From: Flammeovirgaceae bacterium
GTDB taxonomy: Bacteria > Bacteroidota > Bacteroidia > Cytophagales > Cyclobacteriaceae
Assembly (NCBI GenBank): GCA_947457025.1
Contig: CANGUI010000162.1
Span: 1 to 5,364, forward strand
Direction of reading: 5' to 3'
Length of the DNA: 5,364 nucleotides
The notes beneath the pieces are model-generated. The model was not told the origin of the DNA, did not search any database, and was given only the letters and a program-made list of their open reading frames with translations. Below are positions 1 through 5,364 of this stretch, one piece after another. Numbering within the stretch: position 1 is the first letter of the stretch; every line of letters begins with the position of its first letter. The position numbers were made by a program, and so were the translations under genes.

Positions 1-267
1 AAAAACATAGAGGCCGAGCCCCAGGCTGACCGAAAGATTGGGCTGAAAAGTGAGCGCCTGCTGATCGATATTCCGGCGCTGGATGGTAAAACTGGAAGAG
101 CGCTGCTTAACCAATGGATAGACGAACAGATGATCCGGGTATCGCTTCACATACCGTTCGCGCAGGGTATCGCCCGGTGCAGCGGCTGTAGACTCGGCCA
201 CCCATGCGAAGAGCAGAATGAGCACCGGATTCCAGGGAATTTGCTGCCTCCTACAGAATGTACTCAC
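1..267 (-). CDS. DUF4421-like exported protein, N-terminal part (gene runs off the left edge)
   Basis: An open frame of 89 codons follows an in-frame TGA at 270-268 and has no stop before the window edge, so only the N-terminus is present. Read from GTG at 267-265, it has an N-terminus with two arginines (residues 6-7), a hydrophobic core (about 14-23, PVLILLFAWV) and an Ala-rich region around 24-31, which together look like a Sec signal peptide. The mature part contains RERYVKRYPDHLFVYPLVKQ, then a SSSFTIQ segment, then LTFQPNLSVSLGLGLYVF. This alternation resembles the start of DUF4421 proteins, which are Bacteroidota proteins predicted to form outer-membrane beta-barrels; no biochemical role can be given. 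The family is usually more than 300 residues long, so most of the gene lies outside. It overlaps the end of hslU by 17 bases if the GTG is used, implying cotranscription. The family match comes from recalled pattern, not a search. The start is uncertain: GTG at 225-223 and an ATT at 240-238 are alternatives. Confidence 0.72.
   Translation of the reverse strand, partial: MSTFCRRQQIPWNPVLILLFAWVAESTAAAPGDTLRERYVKRYPDHLFVYPLVKQRSSSFTIQRRNIDQQALTFQPNLSVSLGLGLYVF
247..252 (-). promoter_or_regulatory. Perfect Shine-Dalgarno-like AGGAGG at the hslU / DUF4421-gene junction
   Basis: On the minus strand the hslU stop codon TAG runs directly into AGGAGG. No ATG, GTG or TTG lies at the usual 5-10 base distance after it. 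The only in-frame codon there that can start translation is ATT at 240-238, six bases downstream, and it belongs to the reading frame of the next gene. The site may be a real ribosome binding site for a non-canonical start, may aid re-initiation at the overlapping GTG (267-265), or may be chance. Many Bacteroidota genes do not depend on Shine-Dalgarno pairing. Confidence 0.4.
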
Positions 268-1642
268 TCAGATTCTTATTCTTGATTAGGTCACTCAGTT
301 TTTGCTTCACGAGGGCTGCATCAATCCGAACCACCGTACCGGCGGGAATCTTGTCGGGTACATCAAACAATATTTCGTTGAGCAACCTGCTCATCACGGT
401 TTGTAGGCGGCGGGCTCCTATGTTTTCCATTTCAGCATTGGCTTCGAACGCCAGGTGCGCAAGTTCGTCAATAGCCTCCGATTCAAATACCAGTTCCACC
501 CCTTCGGCCTCCAGCAGGGCCAGGTACTGTTTGGTGAGCGCATTCCGCGGCTCCTTCAGGATGCGGATAAAATCGTCTTTGGTCAGCGCACTCAGTTCTA
601 CCCGGATCGGAAACCGCCCCTGCAACTCGGGAATCAGGTCGGATGGTTTAGCGATATGAAACGCACCGGCAGCAATGAACAGTACGTGGTCAGTCCTGAT
701 CACACCGTGCTTGGTGTTTACGGTAGAGCCTTCAACAATCGGTAGTAAGTCGCGCTGCACTCCTTCGCGGCTAACGTCGGGGCCAGCACCCCGCGACGCG
801 CCCGAGGCGATTTTGTCGATCTCGTCAATGAAAATGATCCCGGCGTTTTCTGCACGCGCAATGGCCTCCTCCTTGACCTCATCCATGTCGATGAGCTTAT
901 TGATTTCCTCTTCCAGCAAAAGACGGCGAGCTTCCGCTACGGTTACCTTGCGCTTGCGGGCCTTTTTGGGCATCATGCCGCTGATCATGTCTTGCAAATT
1001 CATCATGGATACTTCATCCATCATGCCGGCTCCGATCATGCCCACATTCGGGCCACCGTTCCCCTTGATGTTGATTTCGATTTTGCGATCATCCATGTCA
1101 CCCAGCCGAATCTTTTCCCTAAAGATCTGGCGCGTACGCTCGTTCAACTCTACGTCCGATGCCTGCTCATCCGCTTCCGACGGCGCTCCCGGGCCGGCAG
1201 TTCTCGAAAGCGGCTGCCGTACCGGTGGGATAAGGGCATCCAGAATAGCTTCTTCCACACCTTGCATGGCCCGCTCCCGAACTTCCTCTTTACGGCGTGC
1301 CTTCACCAGATTCACGCTTTGCTCCACCAGATCGCGCACCATACTTTCTACGTCGCGACCCACATATCCCACCTCCGTGAATTTGGATGCCTCCACTTTA
1401 ACAAAAGGCGCCTCCGCTATACGTGCCAGCCTGCGGGCGATTTCCGTTTTACCCACGCCGGTCGCACCGATCATCAGGATATTGTTGGGGATGATGTCAT
1501 TCTTAATGTCGGTTTTGACATTCATTCTCCGCCAGCGATTACGCAAGGCAATCGCCACGTTCCGTTTGGCTTCGTGCTGGCCGATGATATACTTGTCTAG
1601 CTCGGCTACAATCTGGAACGGGGTAAGCGACGCTTTTTCCAT
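251..1642 (-). CDS. hslU: HslU (ClpY), ATPase/unfoldase subunit of the HslUV protease
   Basis: HslU is a hexameric AAA+ unfoldase of the cytoplasm that recognises and unfolds substrates and feeds them into the HslV peptidase. From the ATG at 1642 the product is 463 residues, a normal family length. Visible in order: the N-terminal TPFQIVAELDKYIIGQ motif, Walker A GATGVGKT (59-66), the substrate-gripping pore loop GYVG (92-95), the family-specific I-domain (about 110-235, with a Gly/Met-rich part), Walker B IIFIDEID (269-276, D273/E274), the arginine-finger region ELQGRFPIRVEL (R343) and the sensor-2 motif GARRL (409-413). The C-terminus is LSEYIL, close to the E. coli ending that inserts into HslV, which suggests a functional partner exists. 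A GTG at 1645 lies directly before the ATG and would add one residue; I prefer the ATG. The gene follows lon with a one-base overlap. No hslV is in the window, unlike the hslV-hslU pair of E. coli. No key motif is missing. Confidence 0.97.
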   Translation of the reverse strand: MEKASLTPFQIVAELDKYIIGQHEAKRNVAIALRNRWRRMNVKTDIKNDIIPNNILMIGATGVGKTEIARRLARIAEAPFVKVEASKFTEVGYVGRDVESMVRDLVEQSVNLVKARRKEEVRERAMQGVEEAILDALIPPVRQPLSRTAGPGAPSEADEQASDVELNERTRQIFREKIRLGDMDDRKIEINIKGNGGPNVGMIGAGMMDEVSMMNLQDMISGMMPKKARKRKVTVAEARRLLLEEEINKLIDMDEVKEEAIARAENAGIIFIDEIDKIASGASRGAGPDVSREGVQRDLLPIVEGSTVNTKHGVIRTDHVLFIAAGAFHIAKPSDLIPELQGRFPIRVELSALTKDDFIRILKEPRNALTKQYLALLEAEGVELVFESEAIDELAHLAFEANAEMENIGARRLQTVMSRLLNEILFDVPDKIPAGTVVRIDAALVKQKLSDLIKNKNLSEYIL

Positions 1643-1645
1643 CAC
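1640..1645 (-). other. lon stop / hslU start overlap (GTGATG)
   Basis: The minus-strand bases read GTGATG: TGA (1644-1642) ends lon, ATG (1642-1640) starts hslU, and GTG (1645-1643) is a possible alternative hslU start. A purine-rich AACAAGAAG lies just upstream within the lon coding sequence. Such an overlap usually means translational coupling: ribosomes finishing lon can re-initiate on hslU without an intergenic leader. Confidence 0.8.
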
Positions 1646-4104
1646 GGCTTCTTGTTTTCGGTCAATACCAACTCCATCGGATCTTTTACTTTTTCTTTCA
1701 GCAGCGCCATGTGCAATACTTCGTCAACTGTTTCCACATAATGAAACTGAAGACCTTTGATGTACTGTTTTTCAATTTCTTCCACATCGCGCCGGTTGCG
1801 GGTGCTCATGATAATTTCTTTGATGCCACCGCGTTTAGCTGCCAGAATTTTTTCTTTGATACCGCCCACGGGCAGTACTTTACCACGGAGGGTGATTTCT
1901 CCGGTCATCGCGAGTTTCGCTTTAACCCTGCGCTGTGTGTAAATAGAGGCCAGCGATGTGAGCATGGTGATGCCGGCGGATGGGCCATCTTTCGGTACCG
2001 CGCCGGCGGGTACATGCACATGCAGGTCGTACTGCTGAAACACACGGTGGTCGATTCCCAGCCGCGCCGCGTTGCTCTTCAGATAGGATAGAGCCGCCAT
2101 GGCGGATTCCTTCATCACATCACCCAACTGGCCCGAGAGCGTAAGTTGTCCCTTACCACGGCTGAGTGAGGACTCTACGAATAAGATGTCGCCCCCCACC
2201 TGCGTCCAGGCCAGCCCGGTTACCACACCGGCCATCTCATTACCCTGATATAGTTCTTCATCAAACACTTCCGCACCCAGAACCTTCACCACATACTCGG
2301 GTGTGATTTCCCGAACGACATCCTCCTCCATGGCTACCGCTTTTGCCACGCTGCGTACCACGCTGCCGATTTTACGCTCGAGACCGCGTACGCCAGACTC
2401 ACGGGTATAACTGGAAACGACCTTCAAAACAGCCTCCTTCGAAAACGCCACGGCATTCGTTGCAAGGCCGTGCTCGGCTACTTGCTTGGGGATCAGGTGC
2501 CGCGTGGCGATCTGCAGTTTTTCTTCAACCGTATAGCCTGTTACTTCAATGATTTCCATCCGGTCGCGCAAGGCCGGATGGATGGTATCCAATGCATTGG
2601 CCGTAGCGATGAATAACACTTTGGAGAGGTCGTAATCTATTTCAAGATAGTTGTCAACAAAGGCTGTGTTTTGTTCAGGATCTAACACCTCCAGCAGCGC
2701 CGAGGCAGGATCACCGCGAAAATCAGAACGAATTTTGTCGATCTCATCCAGTACAAAAACCGGGTTCGATGATTTCGCCTTTTTGATGTTCTGCAAGATC
2801 TTACCGGGCATAGCCCCGATGTACGTTTTGCGGTGGCCGCGAATTTCAGCCTCGTCATGAACGCCGCCCAGCGACATGCGCACATACTGCCGTTGCAATG
2901 ATTTTGCGATTGATTTCCCGAGGGAGGTTTTGCCCACCCCAGGTGGCCCATACAGACACAGAATCGGTCCGCGCATATCCTTCTTCAGTTTCAACACAGC
3001 CAGATATTCCAAAATCCGGGTTTTCACTTTTTCCAGACCAGCGTGATCTTTATCCAAGATTCGTTTTGCGCGCTTGAGATCGAAATCATCGGCTGTATAT
3101 TCCTGCCAGGGGAGATCCAGCATGAACTCAACGTAATTCATGGCAACCGGAAATTCGGCAGCCTGCGGATTGGTTCGCTGGAGTTTTTCGATTTCTTTAT
3201 TGAAATGATCGACAGCCTGCTTGCTCCACTTCTTCTCAGCTCCGCGCTTACGTAGTTTGTCGATTTCCTTATCGGGTCCGTCGTATCCCAACTCATCCTG
3301 CAATACTTTTATCTGCTGGCGCAGAAAATAATCACGCTGTTGTTGATCGACTTCGGTATGTACTTTTTTCTGAATCTCATTTTTAATCTCCAGCATCTGG
3401 ATTTCCCGCATCATGTACTGCAGTAACAAGGTGCCGCGATCCACAATGTTTTCAGTTTCCAGGATTTTTTGCTTATCGGGTACTTCCACATTAAGGTTTG
3501 ACGACAGAAAGTGAACCAAAAAGGCCGGGCTTTGGATATTGTCAAGCGCCACTTGCGCCTCCTGTGGAATCTCCGGGTTCAGTTTGAGAATCTTGCTGGC
3601 CGAATCACGCAGCGACTGGAAGAGCGCCTTGGCTTCCCGGGTCTGGAGGTTGATCGGTGGCTCCACCATAAAATGTATCCGGGCCGTGAGGTAGGGCTCC
3701 TCTTTCACATAATCGGTAATGGCAAACCGGTTCTTCCCCTGAATGATGATGGTGGTATTCCCATCGGGCAAGACGAGCATCTTGATGATGCGTGCGAGTG
3801 TTCCAAACCGGTATAAATCGTCTATGCCGGGCTCCTCGGCCTGCTTGTTTTTCTGGGCAATTACTCCAACGATGCGGTTGCCCTGATACGCTTTTTTAAT
3901 CAGCTTAATGGACTTTTGGCGCGTAACGGTGATGGGAATAACCACGCCGGGAAATAGCACGGTATTTTTGATGGGAAGAATGGAAATTTCTTCGGGCAGT
4001 TCATCGGCCAGCAAGTCTGACTCCTGTTCTGGATTGATCAACTGGATCAACTCTTCAGAGTCTTCCTCTACCATAGGGGTAATCGCAAAAGATGATTTAT
4101 ACAT
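1642..4104 (-). CDS. lon: Lon protease, ATP-dependent serine protease (LonA type)
   Basis: Lon is a soluble hexameric protease that degrades misfolded proteins and selected regulators in the cytoplasm. From the ATG at 4104 it has 820 residues, normal for Bacteroidota LonA. Domains: LON N-terminal substrate-binding domain starting at [20 protein letters not shown] (40-59), a helical coiled region (about 215-315), an AAA+ module with Walker A GPPGVGKT (386-393), Walker B FVLDEID (450-456), sensor-1 TAN (501-503) and sensor-2 region SGVRGLER (570-577), then the S16 peptidase domain with catalytic Ser709 in KDGPSAG and Lys752 in GGIKEK. The 43-residue Ser-Lys spacing equals that of E. coli Lon. 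There is no membrane segment, so it is not LonB. The frame stays open up to a TTG at 4128, but that start falls inside an inverted repeat and would add an unconserved hydrophobic leader. ATG at 4074 (810 residues, starting MVEEDSEEL) is a credible alternative. It is the first gene of a likely lon-hslU operon. All catalytic residues are intact. Confidence 0.97.
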   Translation of the reverse strand: MYKSSFAITPMVEEDSEELIQLINPEQESDLLADELPEEISILPIKNTVLFPGVVIPITVTRQKSIKLIKKAYQGNRIVGVIAQKNKQAEEPGIDDLYRFGTLARIIKMLVLPDGNTTIIIQGKNRFAITDYVKEEPYLTARIHFMVEPPINLQTREAKALFQSLRDSASKILKLNPEIPQEAQVALDNIQSPAFLVHFLSSNLNVEVPDKQKILETENIVDRGTLLLQYMMREIQMLEIKNEIQKKVHTEVDQQQRDYFLRQQIKVLQDELGYDGPDKEIDKLRKRGAEKKWSKQAVDHFNKEIEKLQRTNPQAAEFPVAMNYVEFMLDLPWQEYTADDFDLKRAKRILDKDHAGLEKVKTRILEYLAVLKLKKDMRGPILCLYGPPGVGKTSLGKSIAKSLQRQYVRMSLGGVHDEAEIRGHRKTYIGAMPGKILQNIKKAKSSNPVFVLDEIDKIRSDFRGDPASALLEVLDPEQNTAFVDNYLEIDYDLSKVLFIATANALDTIHPALRDRMEIIEVTGYTVEEKLQIATRHLIPKQVAEHGLATNAVAFSKEAVLKVVSSYTRESGVRGLERKIGSVVRSVAKAVAMEEDVVREITPEYVVKVLGAEVFDEELYQGNEMAGVVTGLAWTQVGGDILFVESSLSRGKGQLTLSGQLGDVMKESAMAALSYLKSNAARLGIDHRVFQQYDLHVHVPAGAVPKDGPSAGITMLTSLASIYTQRRVKAKLAMTGEITLRGKVLPVGGIKEKILAAKRGGIKEIIMSTRNRRDVEEIEKQYIKGLQFHYVETVDEVLHMALLKEKVKDPMELVLTENKKP

Positions 4105-4226
4105 GAAAAGGATGACAAATTGACACAAAAAACTTGTGTCTGCAATACATTTTTTAGCTCCCCGTTAAAGAGTCAATAGTAATGCCAAGTTTGCTATTCC
4201 ATTAAATTGCATGAACTTAGAGCGTC
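4105..4226. promoter_or_regulatory. Divergent intergenic region between lon and the PD40-repeat gene
   Basis: These 122 bases separate two genes facing away from each other, so promoters for both must lie here or extend into the coding ends. I see no good match on either strand to the Bacteroidota consensus (TTTG, about 19 bases, TAnnTTTG). A TTGACT on the minus strand at 4176-4171 resembles a -35 box, but no clear -10 box stands at 17 bases. No CIRCE-type heat-shock operator (TTAGCACTC-N9-GAGTGCTAA) is present. The only strong structure is the inverted repeat at 4122-4140. Confidence 0.5.
4122..4140. repeat. Perfect 7-bp inverted repeat upstream of lon (possible operator or 5'-UTR hairpin)
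   Basis: On the plus strand GACACAA at 4122-4128 and TTGTGTC at 4134-4140 are exact reverse complements separated by AAAAC. The repeat ends 17 bases before the preferred lon ATG. It could be the operator of a dimeric regulator or a small hairpin in the lon leader. It is unlikely to be a terminator, because no gene points into it and no T-run follows directly on the lon-sense strand. It overlaps the TTG at 4128, which argues against that start for lon. Confidence 0.5.
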
Positions 4227-5364
4227 ATGACCGCCAAAGGGATTAACACAAACAAGATAGCAAGCGCTTTTTTGCTTTGCCTTTTCCTTTCGGGGGGGGT
4301 GTCTCTGCAGGCCCAGAAAAAGCAGAAGTATAAATCTGCCGGCGCCGTACAGGTAAACGACAGCCTGGTGCAATTCAGCCAGTCTGACATCTTCCGCTTT
4401 CCAAATGTAAACCGGTTGGTCTATTTCCGCGATGAGGCGCGGATTCAACAACTTCGGGAACTCGACAAGGCTGGGCAGGAGCAACAGGTATATGCCGATT
4501 TAAAGCGCTACATAGCCAATTTCGGTATTGATAATTTTGGCAAACAGGCACCCATGTTATGGCGGTTGGCAAGGCTGTCGGAAAAGTTCGGACCCAAGGG
4601 TGAGGCGATTTTATTGTATAAGCTGGTGTTGAAACACCACCAGCAAGGCATCAACCTGAACGAGGTTTTTGCCCGGCACGATTCAATCGAAACAAATCGG
4701 AAAGACCTGTACGTACCGCTGGACGAATACTACAAGCTGGTGGCCTATCGAAAAGAAATCGACACCCTGCGCCCACCACAAGCTGTGCTGACTGACATGG
4801 GCTACCAGGTCAACAGCGATAAAGAAGACTACGGCCCCACAATCGGCAATGTTGACACCCTCTTATTGTTTACATCCAAGCGTAATAAACATGTAGAACG
4901 AAATTCCTTTGATGAGGACATTTTTTACAGTATCCGCAGCGAAGAAATCTGGCAGGATGCACAGCCCTTCAAGAATATCAACACCTCTTTTAACGAGGGC
5001 TCTGCCTGCCTCAGCCTCGACGGCAAGTCATTATTTTTTTCCCGGTGTAATTCCCCGGAGGGCCTCGGAAACTGCGACCTGTACCAGGCAACACTAACGC
5101 GCGAAGGAACGTGGGGAAATATCCGCAACATGGGACCAGCAGTGAACAGCACGGGGTGGGATTCACATCCGTCTCTATCGCACTCCGGCGATACGCTTTT
5201 TTTCGCCTCTAATCGCATCGGTGGTTTTGGTCTTTCGGATTTGTACTTCAGCGTGCGCGATCCCGGCGGCAACTGGGCGCAGGCCCGCAACCTTGGCCCC
5301 ATTATCAACACGAATAGAAGCGAGGTGAGCCCATTCTTTCATCACCGGTACAACGTGCTTTACT
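4227..5364 (+). CDS. Secreted PD40-repeat (beta-propeller) protein, probably OmpA-family, truncated at the right edge
   Basis: An uninterrupted frame of 379 codons begins at ATG 4227, just after an in-frame TAG at 4218, and runs off the window. Residues 10-30 (NKIASAFLLCLFL then SLQAQ) look like a Sec signal peptide cut near LQAQ; the cysteine context does not fit a lipobox, so it is probably not a lipoprotein. Residues 45-195 are mostly helical, with a TPR-like pair around 108-138. Then PD40 (WD40-like) propeller repeats follow: DYGPTIGNVDTLLLFTSKRN (201-220), NEGSACLSLDGKSLFFSRC to CDLYQA (256-288), DSHPSLSHSGDTLFFASNR to SDLYFS (312-342), and the start of a fourth (EVSPFFHHRYNVLY). In Bacteroidota such proteins often continue into a regulatory beta-sandwich and an OmpA-like peptidoglycan-binding domain; the type IX secretion protein PorE has this layout, but the part that would decide lies outside. 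Expected place: periplasm or outer-membrane associated. It is transcribed away from lon, so it is probably regulated separately. Confidence 0.85.
   Translation, partial: MTAKGINTNKIASAFLLCLFLSGGVSLQAQKKQKYKSAGAVQVNDSLVQFSQSDIFRFPNVNRLVYFRDEARIQQLRELDKAGQEQQVYADLKRYIANFGIDNFGKQAPMLWRLARLSEKFGPKGEAILLYKLVLKHHQQGINLNEVFARHDSIETNRKDLYVPLDEYYKLVAYRKEIDTLRPPQAVLTDMGYQVNSDKEDYGPTIGNVDTLLLFTSKRNKHVERNSFDEDIFYSIRSEEIWQDAQPFKNINTSFNEGSACLSLDGKSLFFSRCNSPEGLGNCDLYQATLTREGTWGNIRNMGPAVNSTGWDSHPSLSHSGDTLFFASNRIGGFGLSDLYFSVRDPGGNWAQARNLGPIINTNRSEVSPFFHHRYNVLY
4292..4299 (+). repeat. G8 homopolymer in the signal-peptide coding region
   Basis: Eight consecutive G residues follow the C of a serine codon and are read as TCG GGG GGG GTG (Ser-Gly-Gly-Val, residues 22-25) in the PD40 gene. 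Gain or loss of one base would shift the frame inside the signal peptide and abolish the protein. A T6 run lies at 4268-4273 in the same region. The tract is directly visible; any switching role is inference. Confidence 0.6.

Noticed and set aside
992..1600. Second plus-strand open frame (202 codons) antisense to hslU, rich in His/Phe/Arg
   Set aside because: Composition reflects the complement of hslU codons, and there is no recognisable motif or start context.
675..1760. Long plus-strand open frame (361 codons) lying antisense to hslU
   Set aside because: The product is a low-complexity Ser/Arg/Ile/Met-rich string with no domain, and it mirrors the codons of a clear hslU gene. It is an antisense shadow.
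4105..4128. Longer lon start at TTG 4128
   Set aside because: It needs a rare start codon inside the inverted repeat and adds a hydrophobic leader (CQFVILF) not expected for cytoplasmic Lon. ATG 4104 or 4074 is more likely.
4122..4140. Inverted repeat as a transcription terminator
   Set aside because: Both flanking genes point away from it, and no T-run follows the second arm directly on either strand.
4211..4246. Short upstream frame of 11 codons starting ATG 4211 and overlapping the PD40 gene start
   Set aside because: Too short and without any leader-peptide signature; likely chance.
4194..4484. Minus-strand open frame (96 codons) spanning the start of the PD40 gene and the intergenic region
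   Set aside because: It is antisense to a convincing signal peptide and N-terminus, begins with no support, and shows no domain.
4925..5311. Minus-strand open frame (128 codons) opposite the PD40 gene
   Set aside because: The plus-strand frame carries clear PD40 repeats through the whole stretch; the antisense product has no recognisable features.

Overview
The window looks like a stretch of chromosome from a member of the Bacteroidota, probably from the Cytophagales/Sphingobacteriales side of the phylum. Three points support this. The Lon and HslU proteins read like Bacteroidota orthologs. The gene at the left edge matches the DUF4421 family, which is typical of this phylum. The right-hand gene is a periplasmic/outer-membrane protein with PD40 repeats of the kind that precede an OmpA-like domain in Bacteroidota. 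Base composition is moderate and even by eye, with no sign of recent transfer, and there are no RNA genes, transposases or CRISPR repeats.

Left block (1-4104, minus strand): three genes packed without gaps in the order lon, hslU, DUF4421-type gene. The lon stop codon shares its last base with the preferred hslU ATG (TGATG). The DUF4421-type reading frame starts either inside the last codons of hslU or just after them. This looks like one transcription unit that begins upstream of lon. It joins two cytoplasmic ATP-dependent proteolysis components (the complete Lon protease and the HslU unfoldase) to a predicted exported protein that runs off the window. The peptidase partner HslV is not in the window.

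Middle (4105-4226): a 122-bp divergent intergenic region that should hold the promoters for lon (leftward) and the PD40 gene (rightward). Its clearest structure is a perfect 7-bp inverted repeat with a 5-bp spacer, immediately upstream of the lon start.

Right block (4227-5364, plus strand): the first 379 codons of a secreted protein with a signal peptide, a helical TPR-like N-terminal region and at least three PD40 beta-propeller repeats, truncated by the window edge. A run of eight G residues lies in the signal-peptide coding region and is a possible slippage site.

I found no convincing undescribed system. The most interesting points are the overlapping lon-hslU arrangement without hslV, the inverted repeat before lon, the G8 tract, and the unusual start region of the DUF4421-type gene.
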